Shown here one piece after another: positions 50,039 to 58,365 of a stretch of DNA of 64,000 nt. The notes beneath the pieces are model-generated. The model was given only the letters and a program-made list of their open reading frames with translations. It was not told where the DNA came from and did not search any database. The position numbers and the translations under genes are program-made. Source of the DNA: Streptomyces sp. NBC_00539 (GTDB taxonomy: Bacteria; Actinomycetota; Actinomycetes; Streptomycetales; Streptomycetaceae); contig NZ_CP107811.1 in NCBI RefSeq assembly GCF_036346105.1, positions 6,281,501 through 6,345,500 of the forward strand, in the 5' to 3' direction. Positions within the stretch are counted from its first letter, which is position 1; the number at the start of each line of letters is the position of its first letter.

Positions 50039-50787
50039 GCAACAAGAGCACGGGCGTACGGCCCGAGGCGCCGGTCGCGCTGGTCACCGGCGCCTCGGGC
50101 GGCCTCGGCCAGGCCCTGGCGCTGGAACTGGACGCGCTCGGCTGCCGGGTCGCCGTCCACTACAACAGTTCGCGGGACGCGGCGCTTGCGGTGCAGGAGA
50201 AACTGACCAACCCGTCCGTTCTGGTCACCGGCGACGTCGGCTCCTGGGAGACGGTCCAGGGGATCTACGCCGAGATCACCGGGGCGCTGGGACCGGTGGA
50301 CGTCCTCGTCAACAACGGGGCCATCCGCAAGGACAGCCTGATGGCGATGCAGAACCCCGCGGACTGGGCACAGGTCATCCAGACCAATCTGATCGGGTCC
50401 TTCCACACGGCCCGGGCCGCGGTCCCGGCCATGCTGCGCCAGAGGTGGGGCCGGATCGTCAACATCGTCTCGCCGTCGGGCATCATCGCCACCGCCGGCC
50501 AGACGGCGTACTCGGCGTCCAAGGCGGGCCTGATCGGCTTCACCCGCACCCTCGCGGCCGAATGCGGCCGCCGGGGCGTGACCGTCAACGCGCTGTCCCC
50601 CGGATTCATGATCACCGGTATGACGAAGGACCTTCCGGAACGGGTCATCGAGGGCATGGAGGGCAAGGCGCCCATCCCGCGCTTCGTCACGGTCGAGGAG
50701 GTCGCCCGCAGCGCCGGCCTCTTCCTGGACCAGGACTGCATGACGGGCCAGGTCATCAGCATCGACAGCGGAGTCTCCATCACCTGA
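50035..50787 (+). CDS. SDR ketoreductase, FabG-like
   Basis: 250 residues. TGASGGLG cofactor site, NNGA, active-site NIVSPSG and YSASKAG, and C-terminal MTGQVISIDSGVSIT of FabG. Reduces beta-keto thioesters with NADPH. Start overlaps the KSIII stop (ATGA). Confidence 0.93.
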   Translation: MSNKSTGVRPEAPVALVTGASGGLGQALALELDALGCRVAVHYNSSRDAALAVQEKLTNPSVLVTGDVGSWETVQGIYAEITGALGPVDVLVNNGAIRKDSLMAMQNPADWAQVIQTNLIGSFHTARAAVPAMLRQRWGRIVNIVSPSGIIATAGQTAYSASKAGLIGFTRTLAAECGRRGVTVNALSPGFMITGMTKDLPERVIEGMEGKAPIPRFVTVEEVARSAGLFLDQDCMTGQVISIDSGVSIT

Positions 50788-50817
50788 CGCGTGCGCGTCC
50801 TGCCGTCCCGGACACCA

Positions 50818-50848
50818 GCCCCGGCCCCCTGTCCCAGGGGGCCGGGGC
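50818..50848. terminator. Hairpin 1 between the ketoreductase and SARP genes
   Basis: 12-bp perfect stem GCCCCGGCCCCC/GGGGGCCGGGGC with 7-nt loop TGTCCCA. First of three hairpins in 135 bp. Confidence 0.85.
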
Positions 50849-50881
50849 CGCTCGGGTTGCCCCGGCGGGCCCGGTGTGCCC

Positions 50882-50919
50882 CGGCGTTCCGGCGTGCCCA
50901 CGGGCACGCCGGAACGCCG
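50882..50919. terminator. Hairpin 2, 18-bp perfect stem
   Basis: Arms 50882-50899 and 50902-50919 with a 2-nt AC loop. Its right arm is shared with hairpin 3, so the two cannot form together. Confidence 0.85.
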
Positions 50920-50951
50920 TACCGCGGCCGGCCGGCCGCGGTACGGCGTTC
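50912..50951. terminator. Hairpin 3, 40-bp perfect palindrome
   Basis: 20-bp arms with no loop, centred between 50931 and 50932. Ends 9 bp before the SARP stop codon. Overlaps the right arm of hairpin 2 by eight bases. Confidence 0.85.
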
Positions 50952-50960
50952 GGGGAGGGC

Positions 50961-51881
50961 CTACGCGGCGGGAGAAGCGGCGGGGGACTGGGCCGCGCCG
51001 TGCCCGCGATGGGTGGCGCAACCGCGCCCGAGGGTGCACGGCCGCGGGCCCGAAACGGTCCGGCCGACCTCGAACACCCCCATCAGGAACGGGTCCAGGA
51101 CTGCGGAAGGACGCTGCGGCGCGCGGGGCTGCGGCGTACGCAGGATCTCCAGGTACGCGGCCTCCGTCTCCGGCGCCGGATCCGTGCCCAGCTCCTCCGC
51201 CAGGACCCGGCGCAGCTGGTGGTAACTGCGCAGCGCCTCGGCCCGGTTGCCGGCGCGCTTGTGCGCCGTCATCCGGCACCGGTACGCGCTCTCCCGGAAC
51301 GGGGCCCGCCGCACCGCCTCCTCCGCGTAGCGCAGGGCGTGGTGCTCGTCACCGAGCGCGGAGGACGAAAGGCTCGCCAGCTCCAATGCCGTCAGGCGCA
51401 GTTCCTCCAGTTGCTCGCGCATCGCGTTGACCCACTCGCCCTCGTGCGAGGGCAGGAAGGACCCGCGCAGGTTCGACACCGCGCCCGACGCCAGCTGCTG
51501 CGCCACCGCGAACGCGCCCTCCGCGAACGCGGAGGTCGCCTCCGTCACCGCGAGCTCCGCGCACTCCACGTCCACTGCCGCGTCCTTGGGCACGCGCAGC
51601 ACGTACCGCCCGCCCTGCGCCACCAATGCGGCCTCACCGGGCTCGTCCTGAGGCATCGTCACGAACGTCCGCACCCGGCTGACGACACTGCGCAGCGCGG
51701 AGGCCCACGTGTCGGGCAACCCCTCCGGCCACACGGTTTCCGCCAGCTGGTCCCGCTCCGTACCGCCCGCCCGCTCGATGACCAGCCGAGCGAACGCCAC
51801 CTGTGCCTGTGCGCCGGAGAGATGCCGCGAGGGCGCTCCCGACGGCTCGATCGTGACAAGTCCTACGAGTCTGATCAGCAC
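50961..51881 (-). CDS. SARP-family (BTAD) pathway-specific activator
   Basis: 306 residues. N-terminal winged-helix DNA-binding part (SGAQAQVAFARLVIERAGG, LPDTWASALRSVVSRVRTFV), then the bacterial transcriptional activation domain (ELAVTEATSAFAEGAFAVAQQL, LRYAEEAVRRAPFRESAYRCRM, QLRRVLAEELGTDPAPETEAAYLEIL). These activators bind heptamer direct repeats near the -35. GTG 51881 with GGAGGG. C-terminal tail of about 30 residues has an unusual Cys pair. Divergent from the operon at 52142. Confidence 0.93.
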   Translation of the reverse strand: MLIRLVGLVTIEPSGAPSRHLSGAQAQVAFARLVIERAGGTERDQLAETVWPEGLPDTWASALRSVVSRVRTFVTMPQDEPGEAALVAQGGRYVLRVPKDAAVDVECAELAVTEATSAFAEGAFAVAQQLASGAVSNLRGSFLPSHEGEWVNAMREQLEELRLTALELASLSSSALGDEHHALRYAEEAVRRAPFRESAYRCRMTAHKRAGNRAEALRSYHQLRRVLAEELGTDPAPETEAAYLEILRTPQPRAPQRPSAVLDPFLMGVFEVGRTVSGPRPCTLGRGCATHRGHGAAQSPAASPAA

Positions 51882-52029
51882 TGTGTACCCTCCGAAACTG
51901 CCGGGATACCGGCCGTGTCCCCCTGGTCTTGTGCGCTGCGAACATACACGCGCCACTTCTCCGCATGTCAACAACAAATGGGGAACGCACGGAGTCGGGA
52001 TTCGCTTTCGTCCTTTTCGCGTCCCGCTG

Positions 52030-52047
52030 TTGCGTCGCTCTTGCGCC
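52030..52047 (+). promoter_or_regulatory. Candidate SARP box: TTGCGTC-N4-TTGCGCC
   Basis: Two heptamers with 11-bp repeat spacing as SARP sites have, followed after 8-9 bp by a -10-like TTAAT (52057-52061). Sits 95 bp upstream of the alpha-oxoamine synthase start. Confidence 0.5.
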
Positions 52048-52141
52048 CCGCAGGTGTTAATCGAATTCCACTAGAGCTCGTCCGGAACGACGGCAGGGCG
52101 CCGATGGAGTTCCGTGTCCGCCGGGCGATCACGACGAGGAG

Positions 52142-53359
52142 ATGAACGTGAACGCAACCGAAGCCTGGGCCCGTCTGGAGCCGAAGCTGGCCTACTTCCG
52201 CGACCGCGTCCGGTCCTTGGAGTACGAGCCCGTCCGCAAGAACAGCTTCGTCGCCTACACCGTCGAGCGGGATTCCGCGTACGCCGACCAGGACGGCCAG
52301 CGCCTGCTGATGATGTCCGGCTACAGCTACCTCGGCCTCGCCGGGGACGAGCGCGTCGTCGCGGCGGCCAAGGCCGCCCTGGACCTCTACGGAACCGGCA
52401 ACCACGGGGTGCGCGCCCTGGCGGGCTCGACCCCGCTGCACGAGGACCTGGAAGCCGAGGTCGCCCGGTTCGCCGGCCGCGAACGCGCCCTGGTGTTCGG
52501 CTCCGGCTACGCGGCGAACGTGGGCACCGTCGGCGCCCTCGTGGGACCGGGCGACACCGTCTTCATCGACAAGTACGACCACGCCAGCATCGTCGACGGC
52601 TGCAAGCTCTCCGGTGCCACGGTCACCCGGTTCCGCCACAACGACCCCGGCCACCTGGACCGCCGCCTGGCCGCCGCCCCCGACACCGGGGTGCGCCTGG
52701 TCATCGTCGACAGCGTCTACTCCATGGACGGCGACATCGCCCCCCTCGTGGACCTGCGCAAGGTCTGCGACGCCCACAACGCGCTGCTGATGGTCGACGA
52801 GGCCCACGCCCTCGGAGTCATCGGCGCCACCGGCAAGGGCATCGAGGAGCACTTCGACTACGAGGTGAAGGTCGACGTCAAACTCGGCACCCTCTCCAAG
52901 GCCATCCCCTCCATGGGCGGCTGGGTCGCCGGCTCCGCCGACCTGATCCACCACCTCAAGTACGCGGCCCGGCCCTTCCTCTTCTCCGCGGCCCTCGGCC
53001 CGGCCCAGGCCGCCGCCGCGCTGGAGGCCCTGCGCATCCTCCAGCGGGAGCCGGAACGCGTCGAGTTCGTGCAGCGCGAAGCCGAACGCTTCCGCGGACT
53101 GCTCCACGCGGCGGGCATGAGCACGGTCGACAGCGAGACCGCCGTCGTCCCGATCATCGCCGGCTCCGACACCGCCGCCTACGACTACGCGACCACCTGC
53201 CGCAAGAACGGCGTCATCGGCCTGCCCGTCGTCACCCCGGCCGTCCCCAACGACCTGGCCCGGCTGCGGATCGCCATCACCGCAGCCCACACGACGGCCG
53301 ACATCGACTTCGCCGCCGACGCGTTCATCACCTCCGCCCGCGAGTGCCGGATCATCTGA
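52142..53359 (+). CDS. Alpha-oxoamine synthase (AONS/KBL/ALAS family)
   Basis: 405 residues, PLP enzyme that decarboxylatively joins an amino acid to an acyl thioester, giving an alpha-amino ketone. Family motifs: YSYLGLAGDERVVAAAK, GTGNHGVRALAGSTPLHEDLE, DEAHALGVIGATGKG (Asp219, His222) and the PLP lysine K253 in GTLSKAIPSMGGWVAG. Start ATG 52142 is directly behind GAGGAG, so GTG 52148 at a better spacing may be the real start. First gene of the long operon and, from the neighbouring ACP and ligase, probably uses a carrier-bound acyl donor. Does not have the features of biotin-cluster genes. Confidence 0.92.
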   Translation: MNVNATEAWARLEPKLAYFRDRVRSLEYEPVRKNSFVAYTVERDSAYADQDGQRLLMMSGYSYLGLAGDERVVAAAKAALDLYGTGNHGVRALAGSTPLHEDLEAEVARFAGRERALVFGSGYAANVGTVGALVGPGDTVFIDKYDHASIVDGCKLSGATVTRFRHNDPGHLDRRLAAAPDTGVRLVIVDSVYSMDGDIAPLVDLRKVCDAHNALLMVDEAHALGVIGATGKGIEEHFDYEVKVDVKLGTLSKAIPSMGGWVAGSADLIHHLKYAARPFLFSAALGPAQAAAALEALRILQREPERVEFVQREAERFRGLLHAAGMSTVDSETAVVPIIAGSDTAAYDYATTCRKNGVIGLPVVTPAVPNDLARLRIAITAAHTTADIDFAADAFITSARECRII

Positions 53360-53412
53360 CCGCCCTCCCGCGCGCCACTTCGTCCCACCACCTCACTCCA
53401 GGGGGAGCACAG

Positions 53413-54666
53413 ATGCCCGGATCGTCCAGGGGCAGTTCGGTACGGCCGGCGGTCGCCATCACCGGTATGGGCGTGGTCACCCCCGGCGGATGCAGCCCGG
53501 ACGACCTGTGGGCCACACTGCGGGCCGGCCGCTCCACCGCGGCCGAGCTGACGCACATCGACCTCAGCCGGCACCGGGTACGGATCGGCTGCCGCGTCCG
53601 GGGACTCGACGGACTCGCCGGGCTGCTCCCCGCGAAGGACGCCCGCCGGATGGACCCCTTCGCCCACTACGGCACCCTGGCCGCCCTCGCCGCCCACCGC
53701 GACGCGGGCGCACCCGCCGCCGAAGCCGGCCGGACCGCCATCGTCGTCGGCAACGCCGTCGGCGGACGCGCCACCAGCGACCTGGAGTCGGCGCACTACG
53801 GCGAGAGCGGCCCCGCCGGGGTCAACCCGCTGATGCCGCTGATGACGATGCCCAACGCCGCCGCCGCCCAGATCGCCATGCGGCTCGGCTGGACGGGCCC
53901 CGCCCTCACGCTGGCCAACACCTGTGCCAGTGGCGCCGACGCCATCGGCCACGCCCTGCTGCTGCTCCAGACCGGCCGCGCCGACCTCGTCCTCGCCGGG
54001 GGCTGCGAGCACACCCTCACCCCCGTCACCCTGGCCGGCTTCGGCAACCTCAACGCCGTCTCGCTGCGCAACGACCGGCCCGAAAGGGCCTCCCGGCCCT
54101 TCGACAAGGACCGCGACGGGTTCGTGATGGGGGAGGGCGCCGGATTCGTCGTCCTGGAACGGCTCGACGACGCCAAAGCGCGCGGCGCGAAGACGTACGG
54201 GCTCGTCGCCGGGTACGCGGCCACCGCCGACGCCCACCACCTCGCGATGCCGCTCCCCGACGGGGCGGGCGCCGCGGCGGCCATGGCCTCGGCCATCGCC
54301 GACGCGGACCTGGACCCCGGCGACATCGTCCACGTCAACGCGCACGGCACCTCCACGCCCCACAACGACCGCGCCGAGGCCGCCGCCCTCACCAAGGTGT
54401 TCGGCACCGCCCAACCGCCGGTCACCGCCCCCAAGTCCGTCATCGGGCACCTCATCGGCGCCGCCGGAGCCGTCGAACTCATCGCCACGGTGCAAGCCAT
54501 GCGGCGCTGCGAGGTGCCGCCCACCGCCAACCACGAAGAGCTGGAGCCAGGAATGGACATCGATGTGGTCCACGGCGCACCCCGCGCCGTGCGGCTGGGA
54601 CCCGCACTCAGCAACTCCTTCGGGTTCGGCGGCCACAACTCCTCCGTCGTGGTGGTGCCGGCATGA
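53413..54666 (+). CDS. Beta-ketoacyl-ACP synthase, KAS II type
   Basis: 417 residues. Catalytic Cys171 in LANTCASGADAIGHAL; His in VNAHGTSTPHNDRAEAA; His in IGHLIGAAGAVELI; NSFGFGGHNSSVVV. GGGGGAG before the ATG. Stop overlaps the next start (ATGA). One of four ketosynthases in the window, and the only one in the large operon. Confidence 0.94.
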   Translation: MPGSSRGSSVRPAVAITGMGVVTPGGCSPDDLWATLRAGRSTAAELTHIDLSRHRVRIGCRVRGLDGLAGLLPAKDARRMDPFAHYGTLAALAAHRDAGAPAAEAGRTAIVVGNAVGGRATSDLESAHYGESGPAGVNPLMPLMTMPNAAAAQIAMRLGWTGPALTLANTCASGADAIGHALLLLQTGRADLVLAGGCEHTLTPVTLAGFGNLNAVSLRNDRPERASRPFDKDRDGFVMGEGAGFVVLERLDDAKARGAKTYGLVAGYAATADAHHLAMPLPDGAGAAAAMASAIADADLDPGDIVHVNAHGTSTPHNDRAEAAALTKVFGTAQPPVTAPKSVIGHLIGAAGAVELIATVQAMRRCEVPPTANHEELEPGMDIDVVHGAPRAVRLGPALSNSFGFGGHNSSVVVVPA

Positions 54667-55517
54667 CCTCGGCACCCCCTTCACCGCTCCTGCCCCCGCC
54701 GGTCCGCACCCTGACGGTCGGCGAGGCCCAGATCACCGCCTACCGCGCCGCCGCCCGGCCCGGTCTGGCGCCCGCGGAACCCGGCCAGGCCTCGCCCGTC
54801 CACGCCTTCGTGCTCGCCCACGCCGTCGCCGAGGACACCGTCGCCGCCCTGACGGCCGGCGAAGCGGGCCCGGTCTCCGTGGTCCACCTCGGCCAGGACA
54901 TCCGCCTGCTGCGGCCGGTCCGCCCCGGCGAACGGGTCACCGTACGGCTCGACCTGCTCGGCGTACGCAAGGAGCCGCGCGGCGCCCGCATCGCCCTGCG
55001 CGTGCGCCTGTACGGGCAGGACGGGCCTGAGCCGTTCGCGGAACTGGTCATCTCCGCCCTGCTCGTCGGCGCCACCGCGCTGGAGCCGTTCGGCGACATC
55101 ACGGGCGCTGCCGCCGCACCGGCCCCGCTCGGCGCGGGCGAGCCGCAGACCGCGACGCACGAACCGACCGCCGACTGGATCAGTGCGTACGCCCACGCCT
55201 CCGGCGACCTGAACCCCATCCACCTGGACGCGGCGGCGGCCCGCGAGGCCGGCTTCGAGACCGTCATCGCCCACGGCATGGGCGTCGTCGCGCTGGCCGT
55301 CGAGGAGGCGGTGGACCGTTTCGCGGGCGGCGACGCGGCGCGGGTCCGCGGTCTCGGCTGCCGTTTCTCGGCCCCCGTGCTCCCCGGCGTCCCGCTGGAG
55401 ATCGTGTTGCAGCCCGACGCCCGGGCCCACGTCGTCCGCTTCACCTGCAAGACGCAGGCGGGCGTCGCCGTCAAGGGCGGCTGGATCGAGTTCGCCCGAG
55501 GGGGAGCCGATGCCTGA
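54663..55517 (+). CDS. MaoC-like dehydratase with two hotdog folds
   Basis: 284 residues. C-terminal MaoC hydratase-2 motif YAHASGDLNPIHLDAAAAREAGFETVIAHGMG carries the catalytic Asp/His; N-terminal half is a second, inactive hotdog fold. It dehydrates 3-hydroxyacyl thioesters. Overlaps its neighbours on both sides. Confidence 0.87.
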   Translation: MTSAPPSPLLPPPVRTLTVGEAQITAYRAAARPGLAPAEPGQASPVHAFVLAHAVAEDTVAALTAGEAGPVSVVHLGQDIRLLRPVRPGERVTVRLDLLGVRKEPRGARIALRVRLYGQDGPEPFAELVISALLVGATALEPFGDITGAAAAPAPLGAGEPQTATHEPTADWISAYAHASGDLNPIHLDAAAAREAGFETVIAHGMGVVALAVEEAVDRFAGGDAARVRGLGCRFSAPVLPGVPLEIVLQPDARAHVVRFTCKTQAGVAVKGGWIEFARGGADA

Positions 55518-57039
55518 GGCGCCCGTGGTCCCCGAGGCACTGACCGACGGCTTCCTGCGGCAGGTGCGCGAGCGGCCCGACGCCACCGCCCTGCTCTTCA
55601 ACGGGGAGGCGACCGGCTACCGCGAGCTGTACGAACGGGCCGGACGGGAACAGGAGCGCCTGGCCGGGCTGCCCCTGGCCCCCGGCGAGCCGGTGGGTGT
55701 CCTCGCCGACAAGTCCCCGGCGGCGGTGGCCCTCGTACTGGCCTGCCTGCTCAGCCGGATACCCGTGCTGCTGCCCTCCCCGGCCCTCGCCGACAGCCTG
55801 CTCGCGGACCTCTTCGCCCAGGCCGGCTGCGTCCACGTCCTCGCGCCGGGCGGCGCCGGCGCCCGCGTCGCGCCCAACCCGCTGACCGGGGCGAGACCGC
55901 TGCCGCCCGAGGAGGCGGCGGAGGTGGCGCTGATGCTGACCACCTCCGGATCCACCAGCCTCCCGAAGATCGTCCCGCTCGGCCGGGAGGCGCTGGACCG
56001 CTTCGGAGCGTGGGCCGGCCCCGCGTTCGGCATCGGCCCCGGCCGGACCGTCCTCAACTACGCGCCCCTCAACTTCGACCTCTGCCTGCTGGACGTGTGG
56101 ACCACCCTCGCGCGCGGCGGCCGGGTCGTCCTGGTGGATCCCGCCCGCGCCACCCACGGCGGCCACCTGCTCGACCTGATCGTCCGGCACGACGTCCACG
56201 TGGTCCAGGCCGTCCCGATGGCACTCGGTCTGCTCCAGGACGCGGCCGCCAAGGAGGGTGCCACCTTTCCGGGCGTCGACCACGTGATGTTCACCGGCGA
56301 CGCCCTGCCCGACCGCACCTACGCCGCGCTGCCCGCCCTCTTCCCCGGGGCGCGCATCCACAACATCTACGGCTGTACGGAGACCAACGACAGCTTCGTC
56401 CACGAGGTCGACCCGGCGGCGCCGCCCCCGGTGCCGATCGGCCGCCCGCTGCCCGGCGTGCATGCCCTCCTCGTCGACCCCGAGACGAACACCGTCGTCG
56501 AAGGGGCCGGCACCGGCGAGCTGTTCGTCCACACGCCCTTCCAGACGCGCGGCTACCTCGACCGGTCCCGGCACGCCGACAAGTTCACCGCCCACCCGCT
56601 CGGCCTGGACGAGCGCCGCTGGTTCCGCAGCGGCGACCTCGTACGCCGCGACGCGCAGGGAACCCTGCACCTGACCGGACGCACCGACTTCCAGGTCAAG
56701 GTGCGCGGCGTCGCCGTCAACACCGCCGAGGTCGAACGGGTGCTCCAGGAGCACCCCGGCGTACTGGAGGCGGGCGTCGCGGCCCGGCCCGACCCGATCG
56801 CGGGCAAGAAGCTCGTCGCCGCCGCCCGACGGGTCCCCGGCTCCACGCTGACCGTCCTGGAACTGCGCGGGCACTGCGCCCGCAACCTGCCCCGGGGCGC
56901 CGTCCCCACCCAGCTCACGCTCACCGACGAGCCGCTGCCCAAAACGGCCACGGGGAAGGTCGACCGCAAGGCGCTCGACCGGATCACCCCGCTCACCGCC
57001 CTCACCACCACGTCTCCCGCCGAAGGATCCCGATCATGA
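55510..57039 (+). CDS. AMP-dependent acyl/aryl ligase
   Basis: 509 residues, ANL superfamily. P-loop LTTSGSTSLPKIVPL, IYGCTETND, GRTDFQVKVRGVAV and the C-terminal PKTATGKVDRKAL lysine. Activates a carboxylate as the acyl adenylate and most likely hands it to the ACP encoded next. ATGA overlap with that ACP and 8-bp overlap with MaoC. Its substrate is the key unknown of the pathway. Confidence 0.92.
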   Translation: MPEAPVVPEALTDGFLRQVRERPDATALLFNGEATGYRELYERAGREQERLAGLPLAPGEPVGVLADKSPAAVALVLACLLSRIPVLLPSPALADSLLADLFAQAGCVHVLAPGGAGARVAPNPLTGARPLPPEEAAEVALMLTTSGSTSLPKIVPLGREALDRFGAWAGPAFGIGPGRTVLNYAPLNFDLCLLDVWTTLARGGRVVLVDPARATHGGHLLDLIVRHDVHVVQAVPMALGLLQDAAAKEGATFPGVDHVMFTGDALPDRTYAALPALFPGARIHNIYGCTETNDSFVHEVDPAAPPPVPIGRPLPGVHALLVDPETNTVVEGAGTGELFVHTPFQTRGYLDRSRHADKFTAHPLGLDERRWFRSGDLVRRDAQGTLHLTGRTDFQVKVRGVAVNTAEVERVLQEHPGVLEAGVAARPDPIAGKKLVAAARRVPGSTLTVLELRGHCARNLPRGAVPTQLTLTDEPLPKTATGKVDRKALDRITPLTALTTTSPAEGSRS

Positions 57040-57287
57040 GCAACATCGACACCATCAAGAACTTCGTCATCAGCGAATTCCTCCCCGGCACCGCCCCCGC
57101 CGAACTCGCCGCCGACCACGACCTCCTCAACGACGGGGTCATCGACAGCCTGGGCGTCCTCAAGCTGATCGCCTGGGTCGAGGACCGCTTCGAACTCGCC
57201 GTCGGGGACGCCGACCTCGACCCCGAGAACTTCCGCAGCGTCGAGGCCATCGACCACTTCATCACCCACGCCCGCGCCGCGGCCTGA
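57036..57287 (+). CDS. Acyl/peptidyl carrier protein
   Basis: 83 residues; phosphopantetheine Ser in NDGVIDSLGVLKLIAWVEDRF. GVIDSL is the D-alanyl or peptidyl carrier style, often loaded by a discrete adenylating ligase. Second ACP of the cluster, distinct from the one at 48786. Confidence 0.9.
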   Translation: MSNIDTIKNFVISEFLPGTAPAELAADHDLLNDGVIDSLGVLKLIAWVEDRFELAVGDADLDPENFRSVEAIDHFITHARAAA

Positions 57288-57327
57288 CCCGTTCACCGAA
57301 GCACCCACGCGCAAGGAAGGAGGAACC

Positions 57328-58365
57328 GTGCACGAGGCACTCGCCGGCCTGCTGGAACGCAAGGCCCCGATCGGCCGCGAGACATGGCGGTCCTGGTGGG
57401 ACGAACTCGGCGCCGGCGGTCTCGACCGCGCGCAGGCCGTCGGCCTGCTGTCCTCGCTGACCAGCCGGCTCCCCGGCCACGACACCCTGCGGCACCTGCT
57501 GGACTCCCTCGCGGAGCGCAGGCCGCCGGCCAGGGCGGGCGGCCCCTGGCAGGACACCGTGAACGTCGTCGGCACCGGCGGCGGTCCCGCGACCTTCAAC
57601 GTCTCCACCGCCGCGGCGTTCGTCGCCGCGGCGGCCGGGGTGAAGGTGGTCAAGACCGGCTCCCGCGCCTACACCAGCGCGCTCGGCTCCGTCGACCTGC
57701 TGGAGCGGCTCGGGGTGCGGCTGACGTCCTCCTACACCCAGACCGAGGACGTCCTCGCGGAGTACGGGATCGCCTTCGCGGGCCCCTTCGTCTACCCGGC
57801 GCAGCTGACCCGCCTCGCGCGGACCGTGGCCCCGCTGGCCATGAAACCGTTCGGGCGGTTCCTGAACGCGCTCGGGCCGTTCCTCGCCGACCTGCCGGTG
57901 ACGGCCCAGGTCACCGGCGTCAGCGCGGCCGCGCCCCTCGACACCCTTCGCGAACTGGCCGCCACGACGACCACCCGGCGGATCTGGCTCACCGCCAACC
58001 ACACCGGCGCCGACGAGCTGCTGCCCTTCGCCGTCAACACCGTCTACGGGGACCGGTCGGCCACCCGCGTCATCCGACCGGGCGAACTCGTCCCGGGTGA
58101 GGGCTCCTTCGAGGACCTGCGCCCCGTGAGCGACCCGGCCGGGGCCGTCCCGCACTTCCTGTCCGTCCTCGCCGGCGACGCGGGCCCGGTGGCCCGGCGC
58201 ACGGTCGCCCTCGGCGCGGCCGCCCTGATCGTCGCGGCGGCCCCCGGCCGCAGCTGGCCCTCGGCGGTGGCCCTCGCCGACGGGGCGATCGGCTCCGGCA
58301 CGGCCGCAGACCTCGCGGGGCGCCTCGCGGCCGGGTCCCCGCGCGCGGCGGTGGCCCGTGTCTAG
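57328..58365 (+). CDS. TrpD-like anthranilate phosphoribosyltransferase paralogue
   Basis: 345 residues, transfers phosphoribose from PRPP to an amine. PRPP/Mg residues remain: GTGG (82-85), NVST (91-94), Lys109 and Asp229-Glu230. Residues that contact anthranilate in canonical TrpD are changed: KHGNR reads KTGSR (109-113), GSAD reads GSVD, and the HPAM region reads VYPAQ (Tyr156). The ribosome site is AAGGAGGAA before GTG 57328. So it most likely phosphoribosylates another amine. A housekeeping trpD is expected elsewhere in the genome. Confidence 0.85.
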   Translation: MHEALAGLLERKAPIGRETWRSWWDELGAGGLDRAQAVGLLSSLTSRLPGHDTLRHLLDSLAERRPPARAGGPWQDTVNVVGTGGGPATFNVSTAAAFVAAAAGVKVVKTGSRAYTSALGSVDLLERLGVRLTSSYTQTEDVLAEYGIAFAGPFVYPAQLTRLARTVAPLAMKPFGRFLNALGPFLADLPVTAQVTGVSAAAPLDTLRELAATTTTRRIWLTANHTGADELLPFAVNTVYGDRSATRVIRPGELVPGEGSFEDLRPVSDPAGAVPHFLSVLAGDAGPVARRTVALGAAALIVAAAPGRSWPSAVALADGAIGSGTAADLAGRLAAGSPRAAVARV

